From: Amycolatopsis sp. MtRt-6
GTDB taxonomy: Bacteria; Actinomycetota; Actinomycetes; Mycobacteriales; Pseudonocardiaceae
Reading direction: 5' to 3'
Length of the DNA stretch: 64,000 bases
Assembly: GCF_017308975.1 (NCBI RefSeq)
Contig: NZ_JADWPD010000046.1
Location: 1-64,000, forward strand
The position numbers and the translations under genes were made by a program. A model generated the notes under the pieces. The model did no database searches. It saw only the letters and a list, made by a program, of their open reading frames with translations, and was not told the origin of the DNA. Each line of letters begins with the position of its first letter. Position 1 is the stretch's first letter. Of the stretch, positions 46,775-55,290 are shown piece after piece.

Positions 46775-46921
46775 ATGGCGCAACGGAGAGACAACCGGAA
46801 GAAGGCCACGAAGACGACGAGGCTGCGGGTCGCGGCAGTCCTTGCGCACATCGTCCTCGGTTTGGCGCTGGCTGAGCGGGTCATCGACTTGTTTCACCAG
46901 CTCAAGGGCCTCGCAGGCTAG
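46775..46921 (+). CDS. Possible 48-residue basic membrane-type small protein
   Basis: ATG 46775 follows CGGAGAAG at good spacing. The product starts with a strongly basic MAQRRDNRKKATKTTRLR and continues with a hydrophobic helix VAAVLAHIVLGLALA before a TAG at 46921. Composition suggests a small membrane-associated protein. No homologue is recognised and there is no operon partner. Confidence 0.4.
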   Translation: MAQRRDNRKKATKTTRLRVAAVLAHIVLGLALAERVIDLFHQLKGLAG

Positions 46922-47603
46922 CGAGAGGTGGCGCCTCTCTTGCAGTCCAAAAAGCCAGACCCACGCTCTGTGCAACCCCCTGGTACAGACCCATGGTCAG
47001 CCGGCATCCGATTATCTCCGGTGCGCCGCAACACCAAGTGACCCGGTGAACGACGAGGAACGAGCATTCACGTCGTGGCAGGTGGCGACCTCTCGCGTCC
47101 GTGCCACGCCGCTACTCGACCGCGACGGCGTCACCCGCGATCTCGCCGACGGCATCCAGGACGCCTTCGAACGCCGTGATGGGACCCCAATCGTCCAGGT
47201 GCCGTGCCCAACCAGTACCTGGCGATGTGCCGGAAACCCGTCTGCGAGCTCAGTCGGGAGACTTCGCCTGGCCCGCGCATTGTCAGGCCCAGGGCGTGTG
47301 CGGCGACGTCGCGCAATACGGCGTCACCGATCCAGGCCGGACGTGGCGCCCGATCTCGAGGCCGGGCGCGATGGGCGCCGACGCCGGTGGCCGCGCGTGG
47401 CGCACGATGAGCAGCGTCGAGCTCCAGTCGCCAGGCCCTTGCCGTTTCGCGTCGGGGATGCGCGACCCGCTGCTTGCGCAGCCTCGGTGCGGGCTGTGGT
47501 TTCGTCGTCTGCGGGACGCAGTAGGGTGCCGGATGGGACACGTTCCGTCACGTCGGCGGGACCTGGAGCAGGGGGATGGGATGCGTGACTTCGTGATGCG
47601 GTC
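46922..47603. other. Intergenic stretch, perhaps with decayed coding DNA
   Basis: No gene is assigned. The minus strand around 47180-47330 reads AWIGDAVLRDVAAHALG and RYWLG in one frame, faintly like the RNase III 'GDAVL' region, but no active-site motif or start is present. Confidence 0.35.
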
Positions 47604-48035
47604 ATGACTACACCCAGGCGGGATGTGCGGCTGATGCAGCAGCAGGCCGGTGAGGTGGACGCACGGCTTGCCGCCGCTCGGCACACAGCCCGGTCCGGCG
47701 ACCAGCTGGTCACGGCCGTCGTCACGGGCCAGGGAAAGCTGCTCGACCTGCGGATCGACGACGGGGCGCTGCACGGCGCGCACGGGCAGAAGCTCGGGCT
47801 GAGCATCGTCGAGGCCGTCCGCGCCGCCCGCTCCGCGGCCAACGCCTCGGCGCTTCCGCAGCTGAACGCGCTGTTCGGCAAGCAACCGCCGCCGCCGGTC
47901 ACTCCGGCCGCGCTTCCGCACCCGCCGGCCGCTGCGGCACCTGCCCGGCGCGAGGCCGCGCCGGCGGACGAGGAGAACTTCGAGGAGCTGGACTTCCTGA
48001 CCGACGAGCCGGAGCCAGGAGGCCGACGCTGGTGA
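47604..48035 (+). CDS. YbaB/EbfC-family protein
   Basis: 143 residues. The N-terminal 100 residues match the YbaB/EbfC fold (GDQLVTAVVTGQGKLLDLRIDD, then LGLSIVEAVRAARSAA). The tail is proline/alanine-rich then acidic (DEENFEELDFLTDEPEPGG). In actinomycetes YbaB-like proteins often precede ESX substrates; their job there is unknown. It is coupled to the next gene by a GTGA overlap. Confidence 0.8.
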   Translation: MTTPRRDVRLMQQQAGEVDARLAAARHTARSGDQLVTAVVTGQGKLLDLRIDDGALHGAHGQKLGLSIVEAVRAARSAANASALPQLNALFGKQPPPPVTPAALPHPPAAAAPARREAAPADEENFEELDFLTDEPEPGGRRW

Positions 48036-48337
48036 AAAGCGAAGAACAGCTGTACCACCTCGCGAAGGAAATCGACGCGCGGGTGGCCGCGGTGGAGCAG
48101 GCAGCCCGGACCGGTGAGGCCCTGCCGCTGGTGCTCGACATCGGCGCCGGCCTCGGCACCGTGACCGTGGACGGCCTGGGCGGCCTGGTGTCGGTGGACC
48201 TCGCTCGCGACGCGGTCGCCAGGCACACCGGGGCCAGCCTCGCCGGGCATGTCCTGCGCGCGATCGCCGGCGCCGAATCGGCCGCCGCCACCCGGCGCAA
48301 GACCATGATCGACGACGCCGCCCGGGAGGTCCGATGA
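48032..48337 (+). CDS. Second YbaB-like small protein
   Basis: 101 residues: HLAKEIDARVAAVEQAAR, then LGTVTVDGLGGLVSVDL and a helical tail ATRRKTMIDDAAREVR. The strand-helix order resembles the preceding YbaB protein, so the two may form a heterodimer (inference). Both ends overlap neighbours by four bases. Confidence 0.65.
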   Translation: MKSEEQLYHLAKEIDARVAAVEQAARTGEALPLVLDIGAGLGTVTVDGLGGLVSVDLARDAVARHTGASLAGHVLRAIAGAESAAATRRKTMIDDAAREVR

Positions 48338-48699
48338 GCGACGGCAACTTCAACCCGTTCGGCACCGCCGCGGCCGGCTCCGGCTTCGAGGTCTACCCCC
48401 AGGCCCTGCGCGCGGCCACCGACGACGTGTTCGCCGCACGCGACAAGGTGATCAAGTTCGGCCAGGAGGACCTCGCGCAGGTGGTCCTGCGCGACGACGA
48501 CGTGGGCATCCTGGGCGCCCAAGCCGGTGTCGTCGAGATGTTCAACAGCACCATCGCCCACATCCGCGACAAAACCGCCAAAGGCGCCATGCAGCTGGGG
48601 CAGTTCGCCGAAGCACTGGACAAGGCAGCCGACTACTACGACACCCAGGACGAAGCGGACTTCAAGCGTCTGCGCGACCTGGAGAAAGGCATGGGCTGA
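48334..48699 (+). CDS. EspC/WXG100-like type VII secretion substrate
   Basis: 121 residues of helical hairpin character: FEVYPQALRAATDDVFAARDKVIKF, then GVVEMFNSTIAHIRDKTAKG, then QFAEALDKAADYYDTQDEAD. The C-terminal YDTQD fits the YxxxD/E secretion signal of T7SS substrates. No WxG is present, as in EspC/DUF2580 proteins. It lies directly before a WxG-containing partner. Confidence 0.8.
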   Translation: MSDGNFNPFGTAAAGSGFEVYPQALRAATDDVFAARDKVIKFGQEDLAQVVLRDDDVGILGAQAGVVEMFNSTIAHIRDKTAKGAMQLGQFAEALDKAADYYDTQDEADFKRLRDLEKGMG

Positions 48700-48702
48700 C
48701 CT

Positions 48703-49425
48703 GTGAGCGCACCGACCGCCCCGCCGACGCCAGCGGCGCCGCAGCCCTATCCCGACGAAGCCGACGGGAAGATCCGCAGGATCGCCGAGCTGCTCGGCCG
48801 CGGCGACATCATCCAGCTGCTCAACGACGTCCGCAACAAGCTGCTGGGCAACGCCTTCCAGGTCCAGGACATGGCCATGGCGTTCGCGAAGAACCACACC
48901 CTCGCCGACGCCGGCGACGACATCGACAACGCGGTCCAGGCGGTGGCCGGCACCTGGAGCGGACGCGCCGCCGCCCAGTTCAACACCTACGCCGGCACCG
49001 TCGGGAAAGCGCTCGGTGACCAGCAGAACGTCGTCGGCAGCATGTCCGGCATCCTCTCCGGGATCGCCACCTGCGTGATCGAGACCTACGGCAAAGCCAT
49101 CGAGTTCATCGGCACCTGCGCCGTCGAGCTCGGCAAGCTCGGCTACAAGACGATCGTCGCGATCGCGACCGCCGCGATTCCCATCGTCGACGTCTTCACC
49201 TCCAAGGAAGTCATCGACGCCGTCGTCGACGCGTTCGCCAACCTCATCACCGCCATCAACGGGCTGTTCAGCCAAGCCCTGTACACGCTGGGCAACTTCC
49301 AGGCGCAAGCCACCGCCCTCGTGCAGGGCGACACCGACTTCCCCGACCTGCCCCCGATGCCCACCAACTCCGGAATGGACAACGAGAAGCAATGGCGCAT
49401 CGACCCGTCAGCCGCCCCGGCATGA
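48703..49425 (+). CDS. WXG100-superfamily T7SS substrate with hydrophobic C-terminal region
   Basis: 240 residues from a GTG three bases after the EspC-like gene. The WxG turn is seen as AVAGTWSGRAAAQFNTYAG. A second helical/hydrophobic half follows (VIETYGKAIEFIGTCAVELGKLGYKTIVAIATAAIPIVDVF). Length and layout resemble actinomycete ESX proteins carrying a membrane-inserting or effector-like tail. ATGA overlap with the lipoprotein gene. Confidence 0.82.
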   Translation: MSAPTAPPTPAAPQPYPDEADGKIRRIAELLGRGDIIQLLNDVRNKLLGNAFQVQDMAMAFAKNHTLADAGDDIDNAVQAVAGTWSGRAAAQFNTYAGTVGKALGDQQNVVGSMSGILSGIATCVIETYGKAIEFIGTCAVELGKLGYKTIVAIATAAIPIVDVFTSKEVIDAVVDAFANLITAINGLFSQALYTLGNFQAQATALVQGDTDFPDLPPMPTNSGMDNEKQWRIDPSAAPA

Positions 49426-50030
49426 GGACACCAGCCCTCGGCTGTGCCGCACTCGTGGCGGCGAGCCTGCTCACCGGGTGCGGCCCTTCGACACCCGAAC
49501 GCGTACTGGCCCAGCCACCAGCCCCCGCGCAGACCGGCGCGCCGCTGCCACTGGACCAGGTCGACAAGCCCCTTGACCTCGCCAAGTTCGACACCGACCC
49601 GTGCAGCCTCCTGACGAAAGACCAGGTAGCTGCCGTCGTGGCCGATCCACCCTCTGACGTCAAGCCGTTCAGGACAGCCACCGCGCCCAGATACGGCTGT
49701 TCCTGGGTCGCCCCCCTCGGGGCAAACGCCACCGCCTCGAAACCGGCCGAGCGCCCGCAAACCCTCACCGAGCTGGCGGAGTCACCGGCACGGAAACGCG
49801 ACATGTTCGAACCGTGGACCGAAACCTCGATCGACGGCCTGCCCGCCATCATCTACCACCAACGCGGCAGCACCGACGCCTGCACGGTCGCCGTCCAGGT
49901 CACCGACCAGCAGATGCTGACCTTCGAGATCATCGGGAAGGACCTGCCCCGCAACTACTGGGCCAACGACCGCTGCGGCGGGGCCGCCAAAATGGCCGAA
50001 GCCGTGATCGGCAACCTCCGCCAGAACTAG
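49422..50030 (+). CDS. DUF3558 lipoprotein
   Basis: 202 residues. Signal peptide with lipobox LLTGC (acylated Cys about 21), then the DUF3558 pattern DPCSLLTKDQVAAVV and CSWVAP, followed by SIDGLPAIIYHQRGSTDACTVAVQV. DUF3558 lipoproteins are frequent beside ESX loci in Pseudonocardiales. ATG 49422 overlaps the WXG gene stop. It ends the cassette; no EccC or other machinery genes are visible. Confidence 0.88.
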   Translation: MRTPALGCAALVAASLLTGCGPSTPERVLAQPPAPAQTGAPLPLDQVDKPLDLAKFDTDPCSLLTKDQVAAVVADPPSDVKPFRTATAPRYGCSWVAPLGANATASKPAERPQTLTELAESPARKRDMFEPWTETSIDGLPAIIYHQRGSTDACTVAVQVTDQQMLTFEIIGKDLPRNYWANDRCGGAAKMAEAVIGNLRQN

Positions 50031-50670
50031 CACTGCAACAGCAGTTGAGGTGCGTGGGAAGCTGCAGCCTTGGTCGTGGCCAAGGCGAGCTTGGTGGTGT
50101 CGTCGTCTCGCCGGATTTCACCGACCTGCTCGGCCGACGTCCAGTGGTTCTTCCTCAAGCTAACCCTCTCTCATCGGTCGAAGAGGGGCGAGGACCGGAC
50201 TCTATGAGACGACACCGCCAGTACTCGTCGTGAACGGCCCAGGCATTGTCATGGCGCCGGCGGGCGGCTCAGTAGCCGCGTTTCCACGGCGAGCAGACCT
50301 CGTTGTCGAGCGGTCCGTAGCAGACCTGGAAGGAGTCGACACTCGAACCGCCGACGGGTCTGCCCAGACGACGGCAAGGGTGAGCAGCCGCCACGCCGAT
50401 TTGCCTTCTCCGGCACGAACATCGGGTTCCTTTCCGGAAGATGCGCGAATGGCGTCGCCGGCCTGGGACGAGACGATCGCCGGGCGAAGCACCGGCGTGG
50501 TGCGGCCAGGCTGTTGTGCGGCAGCGGCTGGCGCCGGAGGAGCGATGTCTGCCGGCGTGACGGGCGCCACTGAGCAATGTGCTTGCTAACAGACCATTGC
50601 TTGCCCGCGCAAGAGCGGATCCGCCGCCGGTCGGCGCGTCCACCGGCTCGGGTAAGCGCTTTCCCCGTGG
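50031..50670. other. Intergenic stretch with a possible decayed secreted gene
   Basis: On the minus strand one frame begins MAPVTPADIAPPAP and reaches WRLLTLAVVWAD; another carries DSFQVCYGPLDNEVCSPWKRGY to a stop at 50269. A frameshift near 50360 would join them, but the family is not recognised. Otherwise nothing is seen. Confidence 0.3.
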
Positions 50671-50764
50671 CTCGCGTGATCAGGAACGAAACTCACGTGA
50701 TTGGAGCCGTAACTCGCGAGATCCGGCTTCAATCACGCGAGTTACGGCTTCCATCACGCGAGGC
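50671..50764. repeat. Five near-palindromic sites phased at exactly 21 bases
   Basis: CTCGCGTGA (50671), CTCACGTGA (50692), CTCGCGAGA (50713), CACGCGAGT (50734) and CACGCGAGG (50755) start at intervals of 21 bases, two DNA turns. Together 50697-50718 and 50736-50757 also form a 22-base inverted repeat with two mismatches. It ends 40 bases from the 3' end of the carboxylesterase gene. Confidence 0.8.
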
Positions 50765-50804
50765 ACCCTGGCGGCAGCCCGCGGGTCGATCTCGTCGTGG
50801 CGGG

Positions 50805-52403
50805 TCAGATCCGGTTCCAGAACGTGCAGTGGTGGTCGGTGGCGAACGGCGTCGGCGCGATCGAGTCCGCGGCCAGGCCGAGCACGGACGTCGACATGGC
50901 GTGGGTGGGCGCCCACGGGGGCAGGTCCGGGGTGTTCGGGTCGCCGCGGTGGGCGAACGTGGTCCAGTAGGCGGTCATGGCTTGGCTCAGCCGACGTTGC
51001 GGTGGCGTCATGTCGTGCAGGCCGGGGTATTGGCTGCGCGGGATCGAGGTGTCCAACAGGAACGGGAGATCCCAGCCGTGGTAGGCGCCGTAGGGAAGAT
51101 TCCCCAGGAACCGCCCGGAGCTCTCGGTGAGCTCGTAGGCGTAGACCGGTGCGTGCCGGGCGGCCGTCCGGGCGGTCGCGAGCGCCGGGCAACTGCCGAT
51201 CCCGCCGCCCCAGTCGGTGAGCACCGTGGCCAGCGCGAGTGCGGGGTGGGCGAAGGCCTCGGCGGGATATTTCCCGAGCACTGCTTCGGCGTCGGCGCCG
51301 AACGCGGTGCGAATCATGGCGGCGTAGCCGTCAGCGGTCAGATCGGCGTACCGGCCGAGCACGAACGCCCGCATCTCGTCGTGGGTGCTGCCCATCAGCA
51401 GCGGAACGCCGGCGGCGGATCCGTGCCGGATGGCGTCGATCGGCTGCCACGGCAGGTACGGCGTGCCGGCGACCGGTCCCCACGGGTCATCCCGGCGCTC
51501 GCCGGTGACCGGCCTGTCGGGATCGGCCAGCTTCAGCAGCAGATCCGCGACCGGGACGCTGCGCAGGCAGGCGGCGGTGCCGCCCGGGGCGTCGGCGCAA
51601 CCGAGCGTGCCGACGGCCTGGGCGCCCTTGCGATCGGCGACCGCCTTGGTCATCACCGGGTTGGCGCACGCACCGCTCTGCACGATCGCCCGCTGGAACA
51701 GCCCGCGCGACCCGGGTGAGGCCAGGTGGGTGCAGACGCTGCGCGCGCCCGCGGACTGACCGGCCAGGACCACCAGGTTCGGGTGCCCGCCGAACGCGGC
51801 GGCGTTGCGGCGGACCCAGCGCAGCGCCTCGGCCTGGTCGAGCAGGCCGTAGTTGCCCGAGACCGTGCCCTCGGCGTCGAGAGCGTTCGAGGAGAGGAAG
51901 CCCAGTGCGCCGAGGCGGTAGTTGACGGTGACCACGACGACGTCGCCGCCGGTGGCCAGGCGGGCGCCGTCGTACTCGGAGGCCGCGCCGGAGGCGAGGT
52001 TTCCGCCGTGGAGCCAGACGACCACCGGCCGGCGACCGGGGCGGCTGTGGCGGGCCGGCGCGACGACGTCGAGGTAGAGGCAGTTCTCGCTGCCCACGAG
52101 GATCGGGTTGAACTCCGCGTCACGACCGACCTGCGGGCACTTGCCGGTCGGGGTGGTGGCGTCGCGAACCCCGGTCCACGGCCGCGGCGGTGTGGGGGCC
52201 CGCCAGCGTTGGTCACCGACCGGCGGGGTGGCGTACGGGATGCCCGAGAAGCGGACGACGCCGTCGCCTGTGTCGCCGCGGACATAGCCCCCGTCGGTAC
52301 GCACGAACGTGGGATCGTGGTCGAGTGGATCAGCCGCGGCCGTGACCACGGGCGTGAGCGTGGTGAGCACCAGGGCGAGCACGATCACCAGACGACGTTT
52401 CAT
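50805..52403 (-). CDS. Secreted type-B carboxylesterase
   Basis: 532 residues with a signal peptide (MKRRLVIVLALVLTTLTPVVTAAAD). Carboxylesterase-lipase fold: GIPYATPPVGDQRWR, ENCLYLDVVAP, oxyanion WLHGGNLASG and nucleophile elbow LAGQSAGA. The acidic residue lies in STHDEM and the histidine in YGAYHGWDLPF. ATG 52403 begins the signal peptide. It lies divergently from the GH95 gene and may share its control region. Substrate unknown. Confidence 0.9.
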   Translation of the reverse strand: MKRRLVIVLALVLTTLTPVVTAAADPLDHDPTFVRTDGGYVRGDTGDGVVRFSGIPYATPPVGDQRWRAPTPPRPWTGVRDATTPTGKCPQVGRDAEFNPILVGSENCLYLDVVAPARHSRPGRRPVVVWLHGGNLASGAASEYDGARLATGGDVVVVTVNYRLGALGFLSSNALDAEGTVSGNYGLLDQAEALRWVRRNAAAFGGHPNLVVLAGQSAGARSVCTHLASPGSRGLFQRAIVQSGACANPVMTKAVADRKGAQAVGTLGCADAPGGTAACLRSVPVADLLLKLADPDRPVTGERRDDPWGPVAGTPYLPWQPIDAIRHGSAAGVPLLMGSTHDEMRAFVLGRYADLTADGYAAMIRTAFGADAEAVLGKYPAEAFAHPALALATVLTDWGGGIGSCPALATARTAARHAPVYAYELTESSGRFLGNLPYGAYHGWDLPFLLDTSIPRSQYPGLHDMTPPQRRLSQAMTAYWTTFAHRGDPNTPDLPPWAPTHAMSTSVLGLAADSIAPTPFATDHHCTFWNRI

Positions 52404-52685
52404 CGGGACTCCTCCATTGACGGCGGTGTTCACCGGACGGCCGCGGGGATTGACTGCCGCTCGCCGGCCGTGATCGGATCACCCCGGTCGGGGTGCCGGG
52501 TGGTCATGCCCACGATCCCGGGGTGCCCGCCGCCGGGCATCGGCCGACGCTCGTATCCTCGACTACGCCGACGAATGTACGACCTCTCCCCGGCTACGTC
52601 AGTGAACGTACGACCTCGAACCCGCCGTCGAACGGCAGCTCCGACCGTCACCCAGCGAGTCAAGCGTTGCCGCAATTGATATGAT

Positions 52686-52697
52686 GTATGCGCTTAC
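52686..52697. promoter_or_regulatory. Candidate LacI-type operator in the esterase-GH95 intergenic region
   Basis: GTATGCGCTTAC is a near-palindrome centred on GCGC (one mismatched pair), like the site before the GH43 gene at 4774. The rest of 52404-52800 shows no gene. Confidence 0.4.
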
Positions 52698-52800
52698 TTC
52701 TCTCCCCGAACAGACCAGTTGGTCACCCTTGACGGTAAATACATAGGATCTCTAACCTGAATCTTCCTGTCGTCCAGCGAAGAACACGGGTGGGGCGGAC

Positions 52801-55245
52801 ATGCGCGTTCGAGGGGAAGCACCACGGCGGACCGCCGTAGCCGTGACGGCCGCGATGGCGTTCGCCCTGGTCAGCGCCGCGGGGGCCGACGCTGACCACA
52901 GCGGCCGAGGCGCCGGGCCCGGCCTCGCTGCGGCGGACAAGGCGTCGACCCTGTGGTACGACGAACCGGCGACCGACTGGGAGAGCCGGTCGCTGCCCAT
53001 CGGCAGCGGCGCGCTGGGAGCCTCGGTGTTCGGCGGCGTGCAGCACGAACAGCTGCAGTTCAACGAAAAGACGCTGTGGACCGGTGGCCCGGGCGTCGCC
53101 GGTTACAACTCCGGCAACTGGACCTCGCCCCGGCCGGACGCGATCAAGCAGGTGCAGGACAAGATCGCCGCCGACGGCCGGGCCGATCCCGAGTGGGCCG
53201 CCTCGGTCCTCGGCCAGCCCAAGACCGGGTTCGGGGCCTACCAGAACTTCGGCGAGCTGCGCATCTCGCAGCCGAGCGCCCCGGCCGGCGTCACCGGCTA
53301 CCGACGCGGCCTCGACATCGCGAAGGCGACCGCGAGCGTCGCCTACACCTCGAGCGGCACGACGTTCACGAGGGAATACTTCGCCTCCGCAGCCGACAAA
53401 GCCATCGTCGGCCGGTTCACCGCAAGCAAGCGCAAGCAGCTCGGCTTCACCGTGTCCGTGACCGCGCCGGACAACCGGTCGTACACGTCCACCGCCGAGA
53501 ACGGCCGGATCACCTTGTCCGGCAGCCTGACCGACAACAAGCTTCGGTTCGAGTCGCAGGTGCAGGTCCGCACCGTCGGCGGCACCCGCACCGACAACGC
53601 CGACGGCACGGTCACCGTGGCCGGCGCAGACGAGGTGGTCCTGGTCCTCTCCGCGGGCACGGACTACGCCCCGGCGTACCCCGCCTACCGCGGCACGGAC
53701 CCGCACGCCGCGGTCACCCAGCGGGTCGGCAGCGCCGCCGCCAAGCCGTACCACGCCCTGCGTGCCCGGCACATCGCCGACTACACGAAGCTGTTCGACC
53801 GCGTCTCGCTGAGCATCGGCCAGCAGATGCCGGATCTGCCGACCGACGACGTGCTTTCGGCGTACCGCACCGGAACCCTCGCTCCGGCCGGGCGCAAGGC
53901 GCTGGAAGTCCTGTACTTCCAATACGGCCGCTACCTGCTGATCAGCTCATCGCGCGCCGGCTCGCTGCCCGCCAACCTGCAGGGCGTGTGGAACAACTCC
54001 ACGTCCCCGCCGTGGAGTGCCGACTACCACGTGAACATCAACCTGCAGATGAACTACTGGCCCGCCGAGATCACCAACCTCACCGAGACGACCACGCCCC
54101 TGTTCGACTACGTCGATTCGCTGGTCGCCCCCGGCAAGGTGACCGCGCGGCAGATGTACGGCAACCGCGGCTGGGTGGTCAACAACGAGACCAACCCCTT
54201 CGGCTTCACCGGGCTGCACGACTGGCCCACCGCGTTCTGGATGCCCGAAGCCGGCGCCTGGCTGGCTCAGCACCACTACGACCACTACCTGTTCACCAAG
54301 GACGAGAAGTTCCTGCGCGAGCGCGCGTACCCGATCATGAAGTCGCTCACCGAGTTCTGGGCCGACGAGCTCGTGCCCGACCCGCGCGACGGCAAGCTCG
54401 TCGTGACCCCGAGCTTCTCCCCCGAACAGGGCCCGTTCTCCGCCGGGGCGTCGATCTCCCAGCAGATCGTGTGGGACCTGTTCACCAACACCCGGGCGGC
54501 CGCCCGCACCCTCGGCGACACCGCCGCGGTCCGCTCCACCGGCGACGTCCTGGCCAAGCTCGACCCGGGCCTGCGGATCGGCAGCTGGGGCCAGCTGCAG
54601 GAGTGGAAGTCCGACTGGGACGACCCGGACAACACCCACCGGCACGTCTCGCACCTGTTCGCCCTGCACCCCGGGCACCAGATCTCCGCGCGCACCAACC
54701 CGGAACTGGCCACCGCGGCCAAGGTCTCGCTGACCGCCCGCGGCGACGGCGGCACCGGCTGGAGCAAGGCCTGGAAGATCAACTTCTGGGCCAGGCTGCT
54801 CGACGGCGACCACTCCCACCTGATGCTCGAAGAACAGCTCAAGAACAGCACCCTGCCGAACCTGTGGGACACCCACCCGCCGTTCCAGATCGACGGCAAC
54901 TTCGGCGCCACCTCCGGCGTGGCCGAAATGCTGCTGCAGAGCCAGAACGACGTCATCGACGTGCTCCCCGCCCTGCCGGCGGCCTGGGCCGACGGCGCGG
55001 TGAACGGGCTCAAGGCCCGCGGTGACGTCACCGTCGACACCCAGTGGGCAGGCGGCGTCCCGACCCGGATCACCTTGCGGCCAGGTCACTCCGGCGAACT
55101 GAAAGTCGGCAGCGACCTGTTCACCCGCCGGTTCCGCCTGGTGGACGCCATCAGCGGCACAGTGGTCCCGCACCGGCTCGACGGCCGGACGATCACGTTC
55201 CGGGCGGCCGCGCACCACCAGTACGTCGCCGTTCCCGTGGCGTGA
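52801..55245 (+). CDS. Secreted GH95 alpha-L-fucosidase-type enzyme
   Basis: 814 residues. Signal peptide (AVAVTAAMAFALVSAAGADA), then LWYDEPATDWESRSLPIGSGALGA, the standard GH95 N-terminal motif. The (alpha/alpha)6 barrel contains NINLQMNYWPAEITNL with the two catalytic-site asparagines, GQLQEWKSDWDD, HRHVSHLFALHPG and QIDGNFGATSGVAEML with the conserved aspartate. Members hydrolyse alpha-L-fucosides or alpha-L-galactosides of plant glycans. Complete length; no binding domain added. Confidence 0.92.
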   Translation: MRVRGEAPRRTAVAVTAAMAFALVSAAGADADHSGRGAGPGLAAADKASTLWYDEPATDWESRSLPIGSGALGASVFGGVQHEQLQFNEKTLWTGGPGVAGYNSGNWTSPRPDAIKQVQDKIAADGRADPEWAASVLGQPKTGFGAYQNFGELRISQPSAPAGVTGYRRGLDIAKATASVAYTSSGTTFTREYFASAADKAIVGRFTASKRKQLGFTVSVTAPDNRSYTSTAENGRITLSGSLTDNKLRFESQVQVRTVGGTRTDNADGTVTVAGADEVVLVLSAGTDYAPAYPAYRGTDPHAAVTQRVGSAAAKPYHALRARHIADYTKLFDRVSLSIGQQMPDLPTDDVLSAYRTGTLAPAGRKALEVLYFQYGRYLLISSSRAGSLPANLQGVWNNSTSPPWSADYHVNINLQMNYWPAEITNLTETTTPLFDYVDSLVAPGKVTARQMYGNRGWVVNNETNPFGFTGLHDWPTAFWMPEAGAWLAQHHYDHYLFTKDEKFLRERAYPIMKSLTEFWADELVPDPRDGKLVVTPSFSPEQGPFSAGASISQQIVWDLFTNTRAAARTLGDTAAVRSTGDVLAKLDPGLRIGSWGQLQEWKSDWDDPDNTHRHVSHLFALHPGHQISARTNPELATAAKVSLTARGDGGTGWSKAWKINFWARLLDGDHSHLMLEEQLKNSTLPNLWDTHPPFQIDGNFGATSGVAEMLLQSQNDVIDVLPALPAAWADGAVNGLKARGDVTVDTQWAGGVPTRITLRPGHSGELKVGSDLFTRRFRLVDAISGTVVPHRLDGRTITFRAAAHHQYVAVPVA

Positions 55246-55249
55246 GCGC

Positions 55250-55262
55250 GGGGCACCGCCCC
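55250..55262. terminator. Short hairpin between convergent genes
   Basis: GGGGC, ACC, GCCCC: a five-base stem in the 45-base gap between GH95 and PhoD; weak as a terminator. Confidence 0.4.
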
Positions 55263-55290
55263 AGGGTGTGCGGAGGCGTTGTCCGGTCGC

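Noticed and set aside
47131..47541. RNase III-like gene on the minus strand
   Set aside because: A GDAVL-like stretch is visible, but no signature acidic motif, no start site and poor surrounding composition.
50671..50764. CRISPR array
   Set aside because: The period is only 21 bases with short degenerate cores and no unique spacers of proper length; no cas genes are nearby.
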